Positions 1 to 20,196 are shown, numbered from the stretch's first letter. The stretch is 64,000 nt of DNA from Palleronia sp. LCG004 (GCF_032931615.1 NZ_CP136759.1:310001-374000), one strand, 5' to 3'. Numbers and translations: made by a program. The notes: generated from the letters alone by a model not told the origin.

Positions 1-1
1 C

Positions 2-355
2 AAGCTCGCCAAGATCGCCCTCGAGGGAAAGCCGAACGCCAAGCTTTCGGATCTCCTGACGGGGATGACCGTCCTGTCCTATTCCGAGGATCCCGTGGCT
101 GCGGCCAAGGCAGCCGAGGATTACGCCAAGGATAACTCGAAGTTCGAGATCCTCGGCGGCTCTATGGGCGAGACACAACTGGACCGTGCCGGTGTTGCCG
201 CGGTCGCCAAGCTGCCCAGTCGCGACGAGCTCATCGCTTCGATCGCGGCCACGCTTGGCGCACCCGCATCGAACATCGCAGGGGCCATTGGCGCGCCGGC
301 TTCGAACATCGCGAGCATCCTGTCGACCATCGAGGAGAAGGCGGAAGCCGCCTGA
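2..355 (+). CDS. rplJ: 50S ribosomal protein L10 (3' part)
   Basis: The open frame enters from the window edge and ends at 355, so the 5' end of the gene is missing. It encodes the C-terminal part of L10, the base of the ribosomal stalk that carries the L7/L12 dimers. The tail is an alanine-rich helix containing a near-duplicated ten-residue unit ([10 protein letters not shown] then [10 protein letters not shown]), which is the kind of sequence that forms the L7/L12-binding helix. It sits 63 bases before rplL, the standard rplJL arrangement. Identification rests on this position and the family-like tail. Confidence 0.93.
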   Translation, partial: KLAKIALEGKPNAKLSDLLTGMTVLSYSEDPVAAAKAAEDYAKDNSKFEILGGSMGETQLDRAGVAAVAKLPSRDELIASIAATLGAPASNIAGAIGAPASNIASILSTIEEKAEAA

Positions 356-364
356 TCCGCATCG

Positions 365-382
365 CCGGGGCTTGTGCCCCGG
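365..382. repeat. GC palindrome in rplJ-rplL spacer
   Basis: A 7-bp perfect stem (CCGGGGC / GCCCCGG) closes a TTGT loop between rplJ and rplL. It resembles other short CCCGG-type palindromes in spacers at 10319-10373, 14389-14408 and 16611-16643. No T tract follows, so I read it as a dispersed palindrome or processing hairpin rather than a terminator. Confidence 0.6.
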
Positions 383-418
383 GGCGCTGGAACACATCTT
401 AACGAACGGAACGGAAAA

Positions 419-799
419 ATGGCTGATCTGAAGAAACTTGCCGAAGAGATCGTCGGGCTGACCCTGCTCGAAGCTCAGGAACTGAAAACCATCCTCAAGG
501 ACGAGTATGGCATCGAGCCCGCCGCCGGCGGCGCGGTCATGATGGCCGGTCCCGCGGACGGTGCCGGTGGTGCCGCCGAGGAAGAGCAGACCGAATTCGA
601 CGTGATCCTCAAGAGCGCCGGTGCGCAGAAGATCAACGTCATCAAGGAGGTCCGCGCGATCACCGGTCTTGGTCTGAAAGAAGCCAAGGAACTGGTCGAA
701 GCCGGCGGCAAGGCCGTCAAGGAAGGCGTCGACAAGTCCGAAGCCGAGGACATCAAGGCGAAGCTCGAAGCGGCCGGTGCCGAGATCGAGCTGAAGTGA
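419..799 (+). CDS. rplL: 50S ribosomal protein L7/L12
   Basis: A 126-residue acidic protein, the mobile ribosomal stalk that recruits EF-Tu and EF-G to the GTPase centre. The N-terminal dimerisation helices (residues 1-35) are followed by an alanine/glycine-rich hinge (about 36-53) and the globular domain carrying the conserved KTEFDV-like and [12 protein letters not shown] segments. The start at 419 gives the canonical [11 protein letters not shown]-terminus; an earlier in-frame start at 374 lies inside the spacer and was rejected. A double hairpin separates it from rpoB. Confidence 0.98.
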   Translation: MADLKKLAEEIVGLTLLEAQELKTILKDEYGIEPAAGGAVMMAGPADGAGGAAEEEQTEFDVILKSAGAQKINVIKEVRAITGLGLKEAKELVEAGGKAVKEGVDKSEAEDIKAKLEAAGAEIELK

Positions 800-823
800 T
801 CGACGCCCCCGCGATGTCCGCAT

Positions 824-913
824 CCGGGTCCAGTCCTTCGGGAACAGGGATCCGGCAGCAGGCACCGAGGGGCCGATGACATGACCCGGCTGGTTCCGTT
901 CGCGGGACCAGCC
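824..913 (+). promoter_or_regulatory. tandem hairpins in rplL-rpoB spacer (candidate attenuator/processing site)
   Basis: Two stem-loops lie in the 288-base spacer. The first pairs 824-831 with 848-855 around an inner TCC-TTCG-GGA hairpin. The second is an 11-bp stem (888-898 with 903-913, one G-U pair) capped by a TTCG tetraloop. Neither is followed by a U tract, so full termination is unlikely. In Escherichia coli this spacer holds a partial terminator and an RNase III site that set the ratio of ribosomal protein to polymerase transcripts. An equivalent role here is inference from position and structure. The rest of the spacer shows no recognisable gene. Confidence 0.6.
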
Positions 914-1087
914 TTCCGCGTCTCAAAGAGGGCCGTCAGGCGCGACCTTCTTTCAGGTGCGGCTTCGAGGATCGGGCGGCCGTCTGTGGGAGGATGGCCA
1001 GGTATGGATCCGAAGCTCCCGTTTCGTCAGGGTGCGCGACCTCTCCCCAAGGTGGCGTGACCCGCGAAAAGCAAAGGTGATATCCCC

Positions 1088-5234
<4,147 letters not shown>

Positions 5235-5236
<2 letters not shown>

Positions 5237-5282
5237 AGATCTCGGGTCGAGATTTTCGGGAGATCTTCGGAACGAAGATCTC
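5235..5282 (+). promoter_or_regulatory. mutually exclusive hairpins in rpoB-rpoC spacer
   Basis: GAAGATCTC occurs at 5235-5243, overlapping the rpoB stop, and again at 5274-5282. Its reverse complement GAGATCTTC lies between them at 5260-5268. The central copy can pair with either flank. The downstream pairing makes a perfect 10-bp stem with a GAA loop (5260-5282). The upstream pairing makes a 9-bp stem with a 16-base loop. This is the geometry of a two-state RNA switch or an RNase cleavage site. The function is unknown; the pairing itself is read directly from the bases. Confidence 0.6.
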
Positions 5283-5322
5283 TCACGCCCTTCCGACGCA
5301 CCCTTATCATTAAGGACACGAC

Positions 5323-9573
<4,251 letters not shown>

Positions 9574-9595
9574 GTCCAGTTCCGTGAAAAAGTTG

Positions 9596-9620
9596 AAGAC
9601 GCCCCTCCGGGGGCGTCTTT
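9596..9620 (+). terminator. intrinsic terminator of the rpoBC operon
   Basis: A 10-bp perfect stem (AAGACGCCCC / GGGGCGTCTT) with a TCCG tetraloop begins 23 bases after the rpoC stop, and its 3' arm runs into TTT. Together with the consensus promoter at 9675 it separates the rpoBC unit from the str operon. Confidence 0.85.
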
Positions 9621-9674
9621 GCGTTCGGGGGAGGGCGGTCGCCGGGTCGCCCCCGCAGAAGTTAAGGGTCGGTG

Positions 9675-9703
9675 TTGACACCGACCGAGTCGGCCTCTAT
9701 ACG
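9675..9703 (+). promoter_or_regulatory. sigma70-type promoter of the rpsL (str) operon
   Basis: TTGACA at 9675-9680, a 17-base spacer, then TATACG at 9698-9703. The -35 is perfect and the spacing ideal. The same TATACG hexamer at the same spacing occurs before rpmC. It lies 230 bases before rpsL, so transcripts would carry a long leader. Confidence 0.8.
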
Positions 9704-9803
9704 GCCACAACTGCGCGACCGGGATCCGTTCCGGGCCAGTGATCAAATCGATGGAAGTGGTCACGATCCGGGCCGAAAGACGCCCCGATCCTCTGGAGAC
9801 CAA

Positions 9804-9842
9804 CCGCAAGGGCGACCGCCCGCTGCGGTGTTTGTGTTTTTG
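9804..9842 (+). promoter_or_regulatory. terminator-like hairpin in the rpsL leader
   Basis: CCGCA (9804-9808) pairs with TGCGG (9824-9828) and GGGC (9810-9813) with GCCC (9818-9821). A T-rich run, TGTTTGTGTTTTTG, follows at once. This looks like an intrinsic terminator inside the 5' leader of the str operon and may attenuate it. A perfect 18-base palindrome (GGGATGC-GCGC-GCATCCC, 9874-9891) sits nearer rpsL. No gene is evident between 9574 and 9933. Confidence 0.5.
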
Positions 9843-9933
9843 CGGACGCGCGAGGCACGCAAGGAATTGAGCCGGGATGCGCGCGCATCCCCCGAGACAA
9901 GACGATGTTGCAACACCGAGGAATGTAACCGGA

Positions 9934-10305
9934 ATGCCAACGATCCAACAGCTGATCCGCAAGCCGCGCCAGCCCAAAGTCAAACGCTCCAAGTCCCAGC
10001 ACCTGGAGAGCTGCCCGCAGAAGCGTGGGGTTTGCACCCGCGTCTACACGACGACACCGAAGAAGCCGAACTCGGCCATGCGGAAGGTCGCGAAGGTGCG
10101 CCTGACCAATGGTTACGAGGTCATCAGCTACATTCCCGGTGAGTCGCACAACCTGCAGGAGCACTCGGTGGTCCTGATCCGCGGTGGTCGTGTGAAGGAC
10201 CTTCCCGGTGTGCGTTACCACATCCTGCGCGGCGTGCTCGACACGCAAGGCGTGAAGGACCGCAAGCAGCGCCGGTCCAAATATGGTGCAAAGCGGCCCA
10301 AGTGA
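9934..10305 (+). CDS. rpsL: 30S ribosomal protein S12
   Basis: A 123-residue decoding-centre protein. The start at 9934 gives the canonical [11 protein letters not shown]-terminus. Lys43 in TTPKKPNS and Lys88 in [11 protein letters not shown] are both present, the streptomycin-susceptible state, and Asp89 is the residue modified by RimO in other bacteria. First gene of the str operon, with a 230-base structured leader. The spacer to rpsG contains two back-to-back palindromes. Confidence 0.99.
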   Translation: MPTIQQLIRKPRQPKVKRSKSQHLESCPQKRGVCTRVYTTTPKKPNSAMRKVAKVRLTNGYEVISYIPGESHNLQEHSVVLIRGGRVKDLPGVRYHILRGVLDTQGVKDRKQRRSKYGAKRPK

Positions 10306-10318
10306 CGCCGCGGGCGTC

Positions 10319-10373
10319 ATCCCGGACCTGATCCGGGATCTCGCCGATCGAGGCCCCGGGTCGATCCCGGGGC
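10319..10373. repeat. paired GC palindromes in rpsL-rpsG spacer
   Basis: Two perfect 8-bp stem-loops occupy the 98-base spacer: ATCCCGGA-CCTGA-TCCGGGAT (10319-10339) and GCCCCGGG-TCGAT-CCCGGGGC (10353-10373). The pattern of a CCCGG arm, a five-base loop and the complementary arm recurs at 16611-16643 and resembles extragenic palindromes scattered through alphaproteobacterial genomes. In E. coli this spacer binds S7 for feedback control. Whether these stems do so here is unknown. Confidence 0.7.
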
Positions 10374-10403
10374 GGGTCAGACAAAGAGATTGAGGAAGCC
10401 AAG

Positions 10404-10874
10404 ATGTCCCGTCGTCACGCCGCCGAAAAGCGCGAGATCCTGCCCGACGCCAAATTCGGCGACAAGGTGATCACCAAGTTCATGAACAACCTGATGGTGG
10501 ACGGAAAGAAATCCGTCGCCGAACGCATCGTCTACAACGCGTTCGATCGGGTTGAGGGTCGGCTCAAGAAGTCGCCCGTCGAAGTGTTCCACGAGAGCCT
10601 CGACAACATCAAGCCGTCGGTCGAGGTCCGCTCGCGCCGCGTTGGTGGTGCCACCTACCAGGTGCCGGTCGAGGTTCGTCCCGAGCGTCGCGAAGCTCTC
10701 GCGCTCCGCTGGCTGATCACGGCCTGCCGGAACCGCAACGAGAACACGATGGAAGAGCGTCTCGCCGGCGAACTGATCGACGCCGTCCAGGGTCGCGGCT
10801 CCGCGGTCAAGAAGCGCGAAGACACCCACAAGATGGCCGATGCCAACAAGGCGTTCAGCCACTACCGCTGGTAA
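10404..10874 (+). CDS. rpsG: 30S ribosomal protein S7
   Basis: A 156-residue primary 16S rRNA-binding protein that nucleates the 30S head and contacts E-site tRNA. The N-terminus [15 protein letters not shown] and the region [20 protein letters not shown] are typical of S7, as is the short C-terminal tail ending SHYRW. The start at 10404 follows GAGGAAGCC. It lies between rpsL and fusA in the conserved str order, 39 bases before fusA. Confidence 0.99.
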   Translation: MSRRHAAEKREILPDAKFGDKVITKFMNNLMVDGKKSVAERIVYNAFDRVEGRLKKSPVEVFHESLDNIKPSVEVRSRRVGGATYQVPVEVRPERREALALRWLITACRNRNENTMEERLAGELIDAVQGRGSAVKKREDTHKMADANKAFSHYRW

Positions 10875-10913
10875 TCCGACCAGCGGTTTTCAGAACAAAC
10901 CCGAGGACGCATC

Positions 10914-13055
<2,142 letters not shown>

Positions 13056-13062
13056 ACCCATC

Positions 13063-13088
13063 GTCCCGGGGGCAACCTTCCCCGGGAC
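13063..13088. repeat. GC stem-loop in fusA-tuf spacer
   Basis: A 9-bp perfect stem, GTCCCGGGG / CCCCGGGAC, with an eight-base loop begins eight bases after the fusA stop. No T tract follows. It matches the CCCGGG-type palindromes in other spacers of this cluster and may stabilise or process the mRNA between fusA and the very highly expressed tuf gene. Confidence 0.6.
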
Positions 13089-13159
13089 CCGACGAATTCG
13101 GCGCGGCGACGGTCGCGCGACGGGGCAAACGCCCAAGAGAACAGATCAGGAGGCCATCC

Positions 13160-14335
<1,176 letters not shown>

Positions 14336-14388
14336 GGTCCGCGCGGGCCTCCGTGGGCAAATCCTCCGGAGACCTGTACGGCCCGACT

Positions 14389-14408
14389 GCCCCGGGCCGG
14401 CCCGGGGC
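14389..14408. repeat. 20-base perfect palindrome before rpsJ
   Basis: GCCCCGGG-CCGG-CCCGGGGC is a perfect palindrome in the 159-base tuf-rpsJ spacer, an 8-bp stem with a CCGG loop or a fully self-complementary duplex. In E. coli the S10 leader binds L4 for autoregulation. I see no recognisable copy of that structure, so I group this with the other spacer palindromes. Confidence 0.55.
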
Positions 14409-14494
14409 CGAGACACAGACAAGGTCCGAAGTGGCGCGGGGAATGATCCTTGCCCCACCTCTCGACTGGAACCCGCAAGGGAAAGAGAACAGAT

Positions 14495-14815
14495 ATGGCC
14501 GCCAGCCAGAACATTCGCATCCGCCTCAAGGCGTTCGACTACCGGGTGCTCGACAGCTCGACCCAGGAGATCGTGTCGACCGCCAAGCGCACCGGCGCGA
14601 GCGTCCGGGGCCCGATCCCGATGCCGAACAAGATCGAGAAGTTCACCGTTCTTCGTGGTCCGCACGTGGACAAGAAGTCGCGTGACCAGTTCGAGATCCG
14701 CACGCACAAGCGCATGCTCGATATCGTCGACCCGACGCCGCAGACCGTCGACGCGCTCATGAAGCTCGACCTCGCCGCGGGCGTTGCCGTCGACATCAAA
14801 GTGATGGGGGCCTGA
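14495..14815 (+). CDS. rpsJ: 30S ribosomal protein S10
   Basis: A 106-residue protein of the 30S head that also acts as transcription factor NusE in antitermination complexes. The start at 14495 gives [20 protein letters not shown]. The loop [20 protein letters not shown] is characteristic of S10. First gene of the S10 block, preceded by a GGGAAAGAGAAC ribosome-binding region, and it ends four bases before rplC. Confidence 0.99.
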   Translation: MAASQNIRIRLKAFDYRVLDSSTQEIVSTAKRTGASVRGPIPMPNKIEKFTVLRGPHVDKKSRDQFEIRTHKRMLDIVDPTPQTVDALMKLDLAAGVAVDIKVMGA

Positions 14816-14819
14816 TCTA

Positions 14820-15701
14820 ATGCTACGCTCAGGTGTGATCGCCAAGAAGGTGGGCATGACGCGCATCTTCCAAGAGGATGGCCGGCAGGTGCCCGTCACC
14901 GTCCTGCAACTCGACAAGCTTCAGGTCGTCGCTCAGCGTACGCCCGACCAGCACGGCTATGCCGCCGTGCAGCTCGGCGCGGGGACGGCGAAGCCCAAGA
15001 ATACCACGAAGGCGATGCGCGGCCATTTCGCCATCGCGAAGGTCGAGCCCAAGCGCAAGATCGCGGAATTCCGTGTCTCGCCCGAGAACCTCATCGAGGT
15101 CGGCGAGGAGATCATCGCGTCACATTACTTCGAGGGCCAGTTCGTCGATGTGTGCGGCACGTCGATCGGCAAGGGCTTCGCGGGTGCCATGAAGCGGCAT
15201 AACTTCCGCGGCCTCGAAGCGACGCACGGTGTCTCGATCAGCCACCGCTCGCACGGTTCGACGGGTCAGTGCCAGGATCCCGGTAAGGTCTTCAAAGGCA
15301 AGAAGATGGCCGGGCATATGGGTGCCGCGCGCGTGACCACGCAGAACCTGCAGGTTGTCCGTACGGATTCCAGCCGCGGCCTGATCATGGTCAAGGGTGC
15401 CGTTCCGGGATCCAAAGGCGGATGGGTGACGATCAAGGATGCGGTGAAGAAAGCCACGCCCGAGAACGTGATTTATCCCGCCGCGCTGAGATCGGCGGCT
15501 GACGAGGCAGAGCGTCTCGCGCAGCAGGCGGCGGAAGAAGCGGCTGCAGCCGAGGCTGCCGAGGCCGAGCGCCTCGCGCAGGAGCAGGCCGAGCAGGAAG
15601 CTGCCGCACTGGCCGAAGCCGAGGCGCAGATCAATTCCGAGGGCGCTGAGACCGACAACAGCGACGCCGCCGCGAAGAAGGAGGGCGACGATGAAAACTG
15701 A
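14820..15701 (+). CDS. rplC: 50S ribosomal protein L3 with long acidic tail
   Basis: L3 binds 23S rRNA near the peptidyl-transferase centre. Residues 1 to about 220 form normal L3, including the loop [20 protein letters not shown], where a glutamine is methylated by PrmB in E. coli. A tail of roughly 70 residues rich in Ala, Glu and Gln follows, making the protein 293 residues against about 210 in E. coli. The tail is low complexity, probably disordered or helical, and of unknown role. The last 11 bases overlap the start of rplD, suggesting translational coupling. Confidence 0.98.
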   Translation: MLRSGVIAKKVGMTRIFQEDGRQVPVTVLQLDKLQVVAQRTPDQHGYAAVQLGAGTAKPKNTTKAMRGHFAIAKVEPKRKIAEFRVSPENLIEVGEEIIASHYFEGQFVDVCGTSIGKGFAGAMKRHNFRGLEATHGVSISHRSHGSTGQCQDPGKVFKGKKMAGHMGAARVTTQNLQVVRTDSSRGLIMVKGAVPGSKGGWVTIKDAVKKATPENVIYPAALRSAADEAERLAQQAAEEAAAAEAAEAERLAQEQAEQEAAALAEAEAQINSEGAETDNSDAAAKKEGDDEN

Positions 15702-16311
15702 TGCCATCAAACTCGACGGTTCTGCCGCGGGTTCTGTCGAACTCGACGAGGCTCTCTTCGGTCTCGAGCCGCGCGTGGACATCCTTCACCGGGTAGTCCG
15801 CTGGCAGCGCAACAACGCGCAGCAGGGAACCCACAAGGTCAAGACCCGCTCGGAGACGAGCTACTCGACCAAGAAGATCTATCGCCAGAAGGGCACCGGC
15901 GGCGCACGTCACGGTGACCGCAACGCGCCGATTTTCCGGAAGGGCGGGGTCTACAAAGGTCCGGTTCCCCGGAGCCACGGTCACGACCTGACGAAGAAGT
16001 TCCGCAAGCTCGGTCTGCGCCACGCGCTGAGCGCAAAGCAGGCCGAAGGCAATCTGGTCGTTCTCGACGGTCTGGACCTCGGCGACGCGAAGACGGGAGC
16101 GCTTGCCAAGCAGGTAAAGAACCTGGGCTGGAAGCGGGTCCTCATCATCGACGGTGCCGAGGTGAACCAGAACTTCGCACGCGCCGCGGCGAATATCGAC
16201 GGTCTGGACGTGCTTCCTTCGATGGGGGCGAATGTCTACGACATCCTGAAGCGCGATACGCTGGTCATCACCAAGGCCGGTATCGAAGCACTGGAGGCTC
16301 GACTGAAATGA
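15691..16311 (+). CDS. rplD: 50S ribosomal protein L4
   Basis: A 206-residue protein lining the peptide exit tunnel. The tunnel loop region [20 protein letters not shown] is well conserved. The start at 15691 lies inside the end of rplC (ATGAAAACTGA), and its own stop overlaps the rplW start as ATGA, so this run is tightly coupled. L4 represses the S10 operon in E. coli. Whether it does so here cannot be told from sequence. Confidence 0.99.
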   Translation: MKTDAIKLDGSAAGSVELDEALFGLEPRVDILHRVVRWQRNNAQQGTHKVKTRSETSYSTKKIYRQKGTGGARHGDRNAPIFRKGGVYKGPVPRSHGHDLTKKFRKLGLRHALSAKQAEGNLVVLDGLDLGDAKTGALAKQVKNLGWKRVLIIDGAEVNQNFARAAANIDGLDVLPSMGANVYDILKRDTLVITKAGIEALEARLK

Positions 16312-16604
16312 GCACGAAGCCAGAGCATTACGATGTGATCCGCAAGCCGATCATCACCGAGAAGGCCACGATGGCCTCCGAGAACGGTGCGGTCGTCTTC
16401 GAGGTGGCGATGAGCGCGGCGAAACCCGCGATCAAGGAGGCGGTCGAGACCCTCTTCAACGTCAAGGTGAAGGCGGTCAACACGTCCATCACCAAGGGCA
16501 AGACCAAGCGCTTCCGCGGCCGCCCCGGCCGTCGGAGTGACGTGAAGAAGGCCTACGTCACCCTCGAAGAGGGCAACACGATCGACGTGACCACAGGTCT
16601 CTGA
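16308..16604 (+). CDS. rplW: 50S ribosomal protein L23
   Basis: A 98-residue protein at the tunnel exit, the docking site for trigger factor and SRP. It has the typical [14 protein letters not shown] start and the [20 protein letters not shown] basic loop. It overlaps rplD by four bases. A 200-base spacer with a 14-bp hairpin follows before rplB, an unusually long gap for this position. Confidence 0.99.
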   Translation: MSTKPEHYDVIRKPIITEKATMASENGAVVFEVAMSAAKPAIKEAVETLFNVKVKAVNTSITKGKTKRFRGRPGRRSDVKKAYVTLEEGNTIDVTTGL

Positions 16605-16610
16605 CAGCGA

Positions 16611-16643
16611 GACCACGCCCCGGGCTTGACCCGGGGCGTGGTC
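16611..16643. repeat. 14-bp perfect hairpin in rplW-rplB spacer
   Basis: GACCACGCCCCGGG pairs perfectly with CCCGGGGCGTGGTC around a CTTGA loop, seven bases after the rplW stop. It is the longest perfect stem in the ribosomal cluster and belongs to the CCCGGG-loop-CCCGGG family. Only GGTGC follows, so it is not a classical terminator. The remainder of the 200-base spacer shows no gene. Confidence 0.7.
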
Positions 16644-16804
16644 GGTGCAAGAAGCGCGTCTTCCCGCCAAGGGAGGCGTTCCGGCGCGACGCCGTGAACA
16701 GCGCGAGATGAACTCGGGCCGGCAGGCCCGGCAAGAACGGGGACCTTCGGGGCCCTTGAACCGCGGACCCGAAAGGGGCCGCCACACAACGGAAGACAGA
16801 AAGC

Positions 16805-17647
16805 ATGGCACTCAAGTCGTACAAGCCGACGACGCCTGGCCAGCGCGGGCTGGTGCTGATCGACCGTTCGGAGCTGTGGAAAGGCCGTCCGGTCAAGTCC
16901 CTCACCGAAGGGTTGACCAAGAATGGCGGTCGTAACAACACCGGACGTATCACGATGCGCCGCAAGGGCGGTGGCGCGAAGCGTCTTTACCGCATCGTGG
17001 ACTTCAAGCGCAGCAAGCACGAGATGGAAGCCGTCGTAGTGCGGATCGAGTACGATCCCAACCGGACAGCCTTTATCGCACTGATCCAGTATCAGGACGG
17101 CGAGCAGCGTTACATCCTCGCTCCGCAGCGGATCGCCGTCGGCGACAAGATCGTTTCGGGCGAGCGGGTCGACGTCAAGCCGGGCAACGCGATGCCGTTT
17201 TCGGGCATGCCGATCGGAACGATCATCCACAATATCGAACTGAAGCCGGGCAAGGGCGGTCAGATCGCCCGTGCGGCGGGGACCTACGCGCAATTCGTGG
17301 GTCGGGACGGGGGTTACGCTCAGATCCGCCTGAGTTCGGGCGAATTGCGGATGGTCCGGCAGGAATGCATGGCCACCATCGGTGCCGTGTCCAACCCCGA
17401 CAACTCGAACCAGAACTTCGGCAAGGCCGGCCGGTCGCGAAATCGGGGCATTCGACCCAGCGTGCGTGGTGTGGTCATGAACCCGATCGATCACCCGCAT
17501 GGTGGTGGTGAAGGTCGGACTTCGGGTGGCCGTCACCCGGTGACGCCATGGGGCAAGCCCACGAAGGGTGCCCGGACCCGTAACAAAAACAAGGCGTCGC
17601 AGAGCCTCATCATCCGCTCGCGTCACGCCAAGAAGAAAGGACGCTGA
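16805..17647 (+). CDS. rplB: 50S ribosomal protein L2
   Basis: A 280-residue protein essential for subunit joining and peptidyl transfer. The conserved segments [33 protein letters not shown] (with the key histidine) and the basic C-terminus ending RHAKKKGR are intact. Three bases separate it from rpsS. Confidence 0.99.
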   Translation: MALKSYKPTTPGQRGLVLIDRSELWKGRPVKSLTEGLTKNGGRNNTGRITMRRKGGGAKRLYRIVDFKRSKHEMEAVVVRIEYDPNRTAFIALIQYQDGEQRYILAPQRIAVGDKIVSGERVDVKPGNAMPFSGMPIGTIIHNIELKPGKGGQIARAAGTYAQFVGRDGGYAQIRLSSGELRMVRQECMATIGAVSNPDNSNQNFGKAGRSRNRGIRPSVRGVVMNPIDHPHGGGEGRTSGGRHPVTPWGKPTKGARTRNKNKASQSLIIRSRHAKKKGR

Positions 17648-17650
17648 TAG

Positions 17651-17929
17651 ATGTCGCGTTCCGTCTGGAAGGGCCCTTTTGTCGACTCCTACGTCCTCAA
17701 GAAGGCTGAAAAAACCCGCGAGAGCGGTCGCAACGAGGTCATCAAGATCTGGTCGCGCCGTTCCACCATCCTGCCCCAGTTCGTGGGCCTCACCTTCGGC
17801 GTCTATAACGGCAAGAAGCATGTCCCGGTGAACGTCTCTGAAGAGATGATCGGTCAGAAGTTCGGCGAATACAGCCCGACGCGGACATATTACGGCCACG
17901 CCGCCGACAAGAAGGCGAAGCGCAAATGA
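17651..17929 (+). CDS. rpsS: 30S ribosomal protein S19
   Basis: A 92-residue 30S head protein forming a complex with S13. [20 protein letters not shown] is the canonical start, and [20 protein letters not shown] is typical of the C-terminal half. Its stop overlaps the rplV start by four bases (ATGA). Confidence 0.99.
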   Translation: MSRSVWKGPFVDSYVLKKAEKTRESGRNEVIKIWSRRSTILPQFVGLTFGVYNGKKHVPVNVSEEMIGQKFGEYSPTRTYYGHAADKKAKRK

Positions 17930-18306
17930 GCAAGCAGAAGAACCCCCGTCGCGTGGGAGAGAACGAAGCCATGGCAAAGGTGCGCATGCTGCGGACCAGC
18001 CCCCAGAAGCTCAACCTCCTGGCCGCGCTTATCCGCGGAAAGAAGGTCGAGAAGGCGCTCAACGATCTCACGTTCTCGCACAAGCGCATTTCGGATGACG
18101 TGCGCAAGTGTCTGCAATCGGCGATTGCCAACGCGGAGAACAATCACAACCTTGATGTGGACGAGCTGATCGTGGCCGAGGCCTATGTGGGCAAGAACCT
18201 GACCATGAAGCGCGGACGTCCGCGTGCCCGTGGCCGGTTCGGACGCATCATCAAGCCGTTCTCTGAACTCACCATCAAGGTCCGCCAGGTCGAGGAGCAA
18301 GCCTAA
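17926..18306 (+). CDS. rplV: 50S ribosomal protein L22
   Basis: A 126-residue protein whose beta-hairpin lines the exit tunnel and affects macrolide sensitivity. The hairpin sequence [15 protein letters not shown] is present near residues 90-104. It overlaps rpsS by four bases and shares one base with the start of rpsC (TAATG). Confidence 0.99.
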   Translation: MSKQKNPRRVGENEAMAKVRMLRTSPQKLNLLAALIRGKKVEKALNDLTFSHKRISDDVRKCLQSAIANAENNHNLDVDELIVAEAYVGKNLTMKRGRPRARGRFGRIIKPFSELTIKVRQVEEQA

Positions 18307-19010
18307 TGGGTAACAAGGTAAATCCCGTCGGAATGCGCCTGCAGGTCAACCGGACCTGGGACAGTCGCTGGTATGCCGACACGAAGGATTACGGTGATCT
18401 TCTCCTCGAAGACATCCGCATCCGCGAGTTCATCAAGACCGAATGCAAGGCCGCCGGCATCAGCCGCGTGATCATCGAGCGTCCGCACCGCAAGTGCCGC
18501 GTCACGATCCACACGGCCCGTCCGGGCGTCATCATCGGCAAGAAGGGCGCGGATATCGAAACCCTGCGCCGCAAGCTTGCGGCGATGACGCAGAGCGAGC
18601 TTCACCTCAATGTCGTCGAGGTGCGCAAGCCGGAGCTTGACGCAGCACTGGTCGGCGAGAGCATCGCCCAGCAGCTCGAGCGTCGTGTATCGTTCCGCCG
18701 GGCAATGAAGCGTTCGGTCCAGAACGCGATGCGCATGGGTGCGCTCGGTATTCGCGTGAACCTTGCCGGTCGTCTCGGCGGTGCGGAGATCGCCCGGACC
18801 GAATGGTATCGCGAAGGTCGCGTGCCGCTCCATACGTTGCGGGCGGATATCGACTTCGCGCGCGTCGAGGCGCAGACGGCTTACGGGATCATCGGGATTC
18901 AGGTCTGGATCTTCAAAGGCGAGATCCTCGAGCATGATCCTTCTGCCCGCGATCGCCGTGCCCAGGAACTGCAGGACGGACCGACGCCTCGCGGCGCCGG
19001 CCGCCGCTAA
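18306..19010 (+). CDS. rpsC: 30S ribosomal protein S3
   Basis: A 234-residue protein at the mRNA entry channel with helicase function. The KH-domain signature [14 protein letters not shown] (about residues 74-87) and the C-terminal [20 protein letters not shown] region are intact. The start [20 protein letters not shown] is canonical. A TAAGGAGGACGCGAG run after the stop provides the rplP ribosome-binding site. Confidence 0.99.
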   Translation: MGNKVNPVGMRLQVNRTWDSRWYADTKDYGDLLLEDIRIREFIKTECKAAGISRVIIERPHRKCRVTIHTARPGVIIGKKGADIETLRRKLAAMTQSELHLNVVEVRKPELDAALVGESIAQQLERRVSFRRAMKRSVQNAMRMGALGIRVNLAGRLGGAEIARTEWYREGRVPLHTLRADIDFARVEAQTAYGIIGIQVWIFKGEILEHDPSARDRRAQELQDGPTPRGAGRR

Positions 19011-19022
19011 GGAGGACGCGAG

Positions 19023-19436
19023 ATGCTACAGCCGAAGCGCACTAAGTTTCGCAAGATGCACAAGGGCCGTATTCGCGGCGAGGCGAAGGGTGGATCCGAT
19101 CTGAATTTCGGGACCTTCGGCCTCAAGGCGATTGAGCCCGAGCGCGTCACTGCCCGTCAGATCGAGGCCGCACGTCGTGCCATGACGCGCCATATGAAGC
19201 GTCAGGGTCGGGTCTGGATCCGGATCTTCCCGGATGTGCCCGTCACCTCGAAGCCGGTCGAAGTCCGGATGGGTAAGGGCAAGGGTTCGGTCGACTTCTG
19301 GGCGGCGAAGGTCAAGCCTGGCCGCGTTATGTTCGAGATCGACGGTGTCGGCGAGACTGTGGCCCGTGAGGCCCTGCGCCTTGCCGCCATGAAGTTGCCG
19401 ATCAAAACGCGCACGGTCGTTCGCGAGGATTGGTAA
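19023..19436 (+). CDS. rplP: 50S ribosomal protein L16
   Basis: A 137-residue protein near the peptidyl-transferase centre, closely similar to E. coli L16 ([16 protein letters not shown] start). Arg82 in VRMGKGKG (codon 19266-19268) corresponds to E. coli Arg81, which is hydroxylated by the 2-oxoglutarate oxygenase YcfD/RoxA. That matters because a different 2OG-oxygenase-like gene is the next gene downstream. A strong terminator begins 32 bases after the stop, so rplP is the last gene of this transcription unit. Confidence 0.99.
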   Translation: MLQPKRTKFRKMHKGRIRGEAKGGSDLNFGTFGLKAIEPERVTARQIEAARRAMTRHMKRQGRVWIRIFPDVPVTSKPVEVRMGKGKGSVDFWAAKVKPGRVMFEIDGVGETVAREALRLAAMKLPIKTRTVVREDW

Positions 19437-19468
19437 ATCCCGAACGGGATGCGTGCTGAAAAGACTGG

Positions 19469-19502
19469 AAGCTCCCGTGGGTGACCCCGCGGGAGCTTTT
19501 TT
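19469..19502 (+). terminator. strong intrinsic terminator after rplP
   Basis: AAGCTCCCG pairs with CGGGAGCTT, extended inwards by TGGG / CCCG with one G-U pair, and is followed by a run of six T. This is the clearest terminator in the ribosomal cluster. It cuts the S10 block off from the genes that follow. Confidence 0.9.
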
Positions 19503-19575
19503 CATTCAACGTCCATTTGGATCCGGCGGTATCGGGACCTGCCTGACCGCCCCTACCAAAGCCAGGAGAAGGTCA

Positions 19576-20196
19576 ATGTCCGAAATCACCCCTCTATTCG
19601 TGACGCAGCTCTACTGCGCGAAGCTGTCGGACCATGAGCCGTCGGTATCGACCTCGGAACTTGAAACGTCGTGTCTTTCGATCGCGGATGATGACGAGGC
19701 GGGTCAGGCATGGTGCGAGGAGAACGCTTTTCCTGGCTATACGAGTTATGCTTCGTTAAGCGATTTGCCCTGGAGGTTTTCGATCTTTGCGGACGTCGTG
19801 AGGTCTCTCGATACCCATGTTGCGTCGTTTGCCGAGACTTTGGGCTTCGACCTCGGGGATAGGAAGCTGGTTCTCGAGGATATTTGGATCAACATCCTGC
19901 CCGAAGGCGGCAGCCATAGCGGGCATATCCATCCGCACTCGGTGATTTCCGGAACGACCTACGTGGCGATGCCGGAGGGCACTTCGGCAATCAGGTTCGA
20001 GGATCCCCGCCTGCCGATGATGATGGCGGCACCGCCTCGTCGGAAAGACGCGGACCCTTCCATCCGGCAATTCGCCTATGTCACCCCGGAGATCGGAGAC
20101 GTGATTCTGTGGGAAGGATGGCTGAGACACGAAGTCCCGATGAACATGAGCGAGGAAGAGCGCATCAGCATCAGCTTCAACTACCGCTGGGAATGA
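19576..20196 (+). CDS. 2OG-Fe(II) oxygenase-like protein (TIGR02466-type)
   Basis: A 206-residue protein resembling the TIGR02466 family of putative 2-oxoglutarate/iron oxygenases. The double-stranded beta-helix core is seen as WINILPEGGSHSGHIHPHS (metal histidines among His117, His119 and His121), a distal His185 in WLRHEVP, and Arg196 in RISISFNY as the likely 2-oxoglutarate ligand. The start at 19576 follows AGGAGAAGG; an upstream extension would run through the rplP terminator. It stands alone between rplP and a VPLPA-CTERM gene. The substrate is unknown. Its place directly after the L16 gene suggests, but does not show, a ribosomal target. Confidence 0.8.
   Translation: MSEITPLFVTQLYCAKLSDHEPSVSTSELETSCLSIADDDEAGQAWCEENAFPGYTSYASLSDLPWRFSIFADVVRSLDTHVASFAETLGFDLGDRKLVLEDIWINILPEGGSHSGHIHPHSVISGTTYVAMPEGTSAIRFEDPRLPMMMAAPPRRKDADPSIRQFAYVTPEIGDVILWEGWLRHEVPMNMSEEERISISFNYRWE

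Noticed and set aside
16611..16643. Intrinsic terminator between rplW and rplB
   Set aside because: The stem is very strong but no U tract follows, and stopping transcription inside the S10 block would silence rplB onward with no promoter visible before it.
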